Assembly (NCBI GenBank): GCA_965224605.1 | Contig: CBDCZP010000008.1 | Span: 310,001-374,000 of the forward strand | Origin: HyVt-477 sp965224605 | Lineage (GTDB): Bacteria; Pseudomonadota; Gammaproteobacteria; Thiotrichales; Thiotrichaceae | Direction of reading: 5' to 3' | DNA: 64,000 nt | Part shown: positions 61,521 through 64,000 of the stretch, one piece after another | Numbering within the stretch: position 1 is the stretch's first letter | Layout of the letters: every line of letters starts with the position of its first letter | Made by a program: the position numbers and the translations under genes | Notes under the pieces: generated by a model | Seen by the model: only the letters and a program-made list of their open reading frames with translations | What the model was told of the DNA's origin: nothing | Database searches by the model: none

Positions 61521-62315
61521 TTATAACTTCCCTTTGACAATCGGATGGATACGTTTGTGCATGTCGCGAAAGACTTTCGGACTTGCGGCTACGACATCAC
61601 CAGACTCCATATGCGTGTCGCCGCCCAGCATGTCGCTAATAAGACCACCCGCTTCTTGCACTAGATGTACACCCGCTGCCATATCCCATGGCTTTAGACC
61701 AAACTCCCAAAACCCATCATAGCGACCCGCTGCAACATAAGCCAGATCCAATGCCGCTGAACCTGGGCGCCTAATGCCTGCTGTATCTGGAGCTAACGCT
61801 TTCAAGGTTTCAAGATATAAATCCATATCCTGATGAGCTTTGTAAGGAATACCCGTTACTAATAGCGCGTTTTGAATGGATCGACGTGATGTCACTCGCA
61901 TGCGTGTATTGTTTAAAGTCGCACCTTGTCCATTGGATGCTGTAAATAAATCTCCATTGGCAGGATTGTAAATAACGGACTGGTAGAGCTTGCCATCGCG
62001 AGTGAGTGCAATGGAAACTGCATATTGGGGAATCCCATAGAGATAATTAGTAGTACCATCCAATGGATCAATAATCCATTCAAAAGCGGAATCACCTTTA
62101 TGTCGTCCAGACTCTTCGGCTAGTATAGAATGGTCGCGATAGGCATAACGAATCGTATCAATGATCGCTTCTTCTGCCATTTTGTCAACTTGACTGACAA
62201 AGTCACTTTGTTCTTTTTCCTGGATATCTAATTGATCCACACGATCTGAATATCGGGAGATAATGTCACCTGCTTTACGTGCAGCGGTGACAGCTGTATT
62301 GAGCATCGGATGCAT
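61521..62315 (-). CDS. suhB: Inositol-1-monophosphatase family protein SuhB
   Basis: 264 residues from ATG 62315. Mg-binding motifs: ILAEESG (Glu), WIIDPLDGTTNYLYGIPQYA and KPWDMAAGVHLVQEAGG. In Escherichia coli SuhB also joins the rRNA antitermination complex. It is divergent from trmJ, the usual neighbour. A longer frame reaching 62378 runs into the trmJ start and is not supported. Confidence 0.95.
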   Translation of the reverse strand: MHPMLNTAVTAARKAGDIISRYSDRVDQLDIQEKEQSDFVSQVDKMAEEAIIDTIRYAYRDHSILAEESGRHKGDSAFEWIIDPLDGTTNYLYGIPQYAVSIALTRDGKLYQSVIYNPANGDLFTASNGQGATLNNTRMRVTSRRSIQNALLVTGIPYKAHQDMDLYLETLKALAPDTAGIRRPGSAALDLAYVAAGRYDGFWEFGLKPWDMAAGVHLVQEAGGLISDMLGGDTHMESGDVVAASPKVFRDMHKRIHPIVKGKL

Positions 62316-62355
62316 AAGAGATCTGTCCAAAATAAACCGCGAAGGATAGCAGATA

Positions 62356-63126
62356 ATGAGCCTCAACAATATACGCATTGTTCTAATAGCAACAACACAT
62401 CCAGGAAATATAGGCGCTGCGGCCAGAGCAATGCTAACGATGGGCTTAACGGACTTGTATCTGGTGAATCCTGCTCACTTTCCAGACAAGCAAGCTACTA
62501 CCATGGCCTCTGGCGCCGATTCAGTATTAGCACAAGCAACAACCGTAGCCTCTCTGCAACAGGCGATTACCGATTGTCATACTGTTATCGGTACTAGCGC
62601 ACGCAATCAACGTGCTATTCAATGGCCGCTCATGGATGCCAGAAGCTGTGGTGAATTTATCGCAAAACGATCAACACAAGGGCAGGGAAAGGTAGCTCTT
62701 GTTTTTGGTCGCGAAAGCTCAGGCCTAACCAATGAAGAGTTGGAAAGCTGTCAGTTTCTTGTTTCTATCCCCGTCAATCCTAACTTCAGTTCTTTAAACC
62801 TTGCCGCCGCCGTTCAAGTGCTGAGTTACGAATGTGCCATAGCTTTAGAAAAACAGCAGCGTATAAATCAGCAAGACTCCTCGAATCAACAGCAAGAACC
62901 TGCCGCCAACAAGGAAACCGAAGTCTTTTATCAACATCTTGAAAAAACCCTTATAGATTTACGCTACCTTGATCCAGATAAACCCCGTTTAATTATGCGG
63001 AAGTTACGCAGCATTATTGGCCGCATTGGACTCGCTAAGACAGAGATAAATTTATTGCATGGAATCCTGTCTGCTGCACAAGGTCGTAAATTTATACCAA
63101 GAGATCAACGAGATAACAGCGAATAA
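62356..63126 (+). CDS. trmJ: tRNA (cytidine/uridine-32-2'-O)-methyltransferase TrmJ
   Basis: SPOUT methyltransferase of 256 residues modifying position 32 of tRNA. IRIVLIATTHPGNIGAAARA at the N-terminus, VALVFGRESSGLTNEE and IPVNPNFSSLNLAAAVQVLS form the trefoil knot. The last 90 residues are a helical dimerisation tail. In many gammaproteobacteria trmJ is followed by cysE-iscR, which here lie 37 kb away. Confidence 0.95.
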   Translation: MSLNNIRIVLIATTHPGNIGAAARAMLTMGLTDLYLVNPAHFPDKQATTMASGADSVLAQATTVASLQQAITDCHTVIGTSARNQRAIQWPLMDARSCGEFIAKRSTQGQGKVALVFGRESSGLTNEELESCQFLVSIPVNPNFSSLNLAAAVQVLSYECAIALEKQQRINQQDSSNQQQEPAANKETEVFYQHLEKTLIDLRYLDPDKPRLIMRKLRSIIGRIGLAKTEINLLHGILSAAQGRKFIPRDQRDNSE

Positions 63127-63140
63127 CCTGTCCGCACACT

Positions 63141-64000
63141 CTAAATAAACGTATCAGCTAGTTTTTTCATCAAGCGATTAATCACCGGTTCAATGATTAT
63201 TTTCCCTTCCGGATTGTTTTTGACCCTTTCATAAAAAACTTCCATTTGAGGGACTTTTGAATTCACTAGACTAGCTGCTTCCAATTTGGCTTCTGTAGAC
63301 ATGGTTTGCATATTCTGACTAAGGTCTTCAAGATTCACTACTGCTTGTTCTAGTTCGCCCAACCTGGCTTTAGCTGTATTAGCATCTGTAATATTTTTAA
63401 GGGTAGTGGTTACTGAAGCTAAAATAGTTTTCAACTCTTCAAGCGAACTCCTTTCTGCTGTGGTTAGTACATTCTTTACCGTAGTAACATTTTCTACTTT
63501 TACGGTTGAATCACCTTTAGATAATTCCACAGACTTCTGGTTTGGATTGAAAAATAATGAGTAGGCAAAAAACAAAGCGGCAAACAGAAGTAAGTACAAT
63601 AACGGTAGCCACTTTTTGCGGGTTATAACCTTTCTCTCATCTTTTCCATTCCTCCTCTTTTTCCCTGTGATACCTACCTTTTTAGTATCCGTCATAACCG
63701 TTTTGTTTATCTGAACACTACTTTCCTCACCATTCACTTCACCCTTCTCAAAAAAGTTAGCCGTTTGTTGCTCCTTTAACAAGCCAACCAAATCTATTAC
63801 ATTTAGCCTATTGTCTTTATAGAGTTTCCGCTTAATCACTGACAAAATAATTGGCGTCAAGATTCTCATCAGAATTGATGAGGAACTGTGGCTTAGGCCA
63901 CTATCCTTTGACATCCCGTTAATCAGGCTCTCGATTTTGCTTACTCCCAACAATGAATTCAAGGAGTAAGCACCTGAGTTAGCAAATGATTTATGATTGT
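63141..64000 (-). CDS. Membrane-anchored protein with DUF937-like N-terminus (5' end missing)
   Basis: The frame is open to the right edge, so the start is outside the window; a TTG at 63962 is only nominal. The visible N-terminal part (SSSILMRILTPIILSVIKRK followed by NRLNVIDLVGLLKEQQ) resembles DUF937/YidB-like helical proteins. A very basic segment precedes one membrane helix (LPLLYLLLFAALFFAYSLFF), and about 130 residues follow, probably coiled coil. Function unknown. Confidence 0.65.
   Translation of the reverse strand, partial: NHKSFANSGAYSLNSLLGVSKIESLINGMSKDSGLSHSSSSILMRILTPIILSVIKRKLYKDNRLNVIDLVGLLKEQQTANFFEKGEVNGEESSVQINKTVMTDTKKVGITGKKRRNGKDERKVITRKKWLPLLYLLLFAALFFAYSLFFNPNQKSVELSKGDSTVKVENVTTVKNVLTTAERSSLEELKTILASVTTTLKNITDANTAKARLGELEQAVVNLEDLSQNMQTMSTEAKLEAASLVNSKVPQMEVFYERVKNNPEGKIIIEPVINRLMKKLADTFI

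Noticed and set aside
1..64000. tRNA and rRNA genes
   Set aside because: None recognised by eye in the gaps; a tRNAscan or Infernal run would decide.

Overview
The window looks like ordinary chromosome of a gammaproteobacterium with AT-leaning base composition. The evidence is gene order: yebC-ruvC-ruvA-ruvB-ybgC, a complete iscR-iscS-iscU-iscA-hscB-hscA-fdx-iscX operon, pcnB-folK-panB-panC, and methyltransferase-rnhA-dnaQ next to an MltD-type transglycosylase. Two YeeE/YedE halves, a TauE-type permease and a possible LCIB-like carbonic anhydrase would suit a sulfur-oxidising, perhaps autotrophic, Thiotrichales-like organism. That placement is inference; no rRNA or tRNA gene is visible.

Layout. 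1-4.0 kb: end of a TauE permease, then the Holliday-junction operon on the minus strand. 4.4-6.2 kb: an AT-rich islet with two PIN-toxin/antitoxin pairs and an ORF remnant. 6.4-11.1 kb: an RsuA/RluE-type pseudouridine synthase, then poly(A) polymerase, folate and pantothenate genes (panD follows at 12.7 kb with hisC). 11-18.5 kb: the LCIB-like gene, two cell-wall enzymes, a low-complexity secreted protein and purF. 18.7-19.25 kb: no gene, but a sigma-54 promoter, an enhancer-like inverted repeat and a strong terminator bounding a roughly 360-nt A-rich RNA. 19.36-27.3 kb: isc operon, cysE and malic enzyme, with an IscR type 1 site over the iscR promoter. 27.4-33.4 kb: M48 protease, nuclease, rpmE2, rpiA, YeeE/YedE pair and ilvA.

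33.4-35.5 kb is a mobile islet at the 3' end of ilvA. It is bounded by a 23-bp direct repeat of the ilvA end and carries an integron-type cassette with an attC-like site and a REP-associated tyrosine transposase with tandem copies of its own 3' end. ilvA's probable original terminator now lies 2 kb away beyond the islet. 35.5-44.4 kb: SPOR lipoprotein, malate dehydrogenase, a WYL regulator with a metallopeptidase, tyrS, and a cell-surface protein gene broken by two single-base frameshifts. 44.4-52.5 kb: a giant FAD/Fe-S oxidoreductase, a HipA-like YjjJ kinase with paired operators, and an acetate-type symporter with its DUF4212 partner. 52.7-64 kb: a periplasmic-type ATP ligase, an ABC exporter, dnaQ/rnhA, MltD, fau, terC, a cold-shock protein, suhB and trmJ, and an unfinished membrane protein gene at the edge.

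The best candidates for undescribed biology are the sigma-54-driven RNA, whose A-rich motifs resemble the Hfq/Crc-titrating CrcZ RNAs of Pseudomonas, and the ilvA islet. Smaller points are the twin operators of yjjJ, an intrinsic terminator buried in a signal-peptide coding region, and at least three families of small palindromic or MITE-like repeats.
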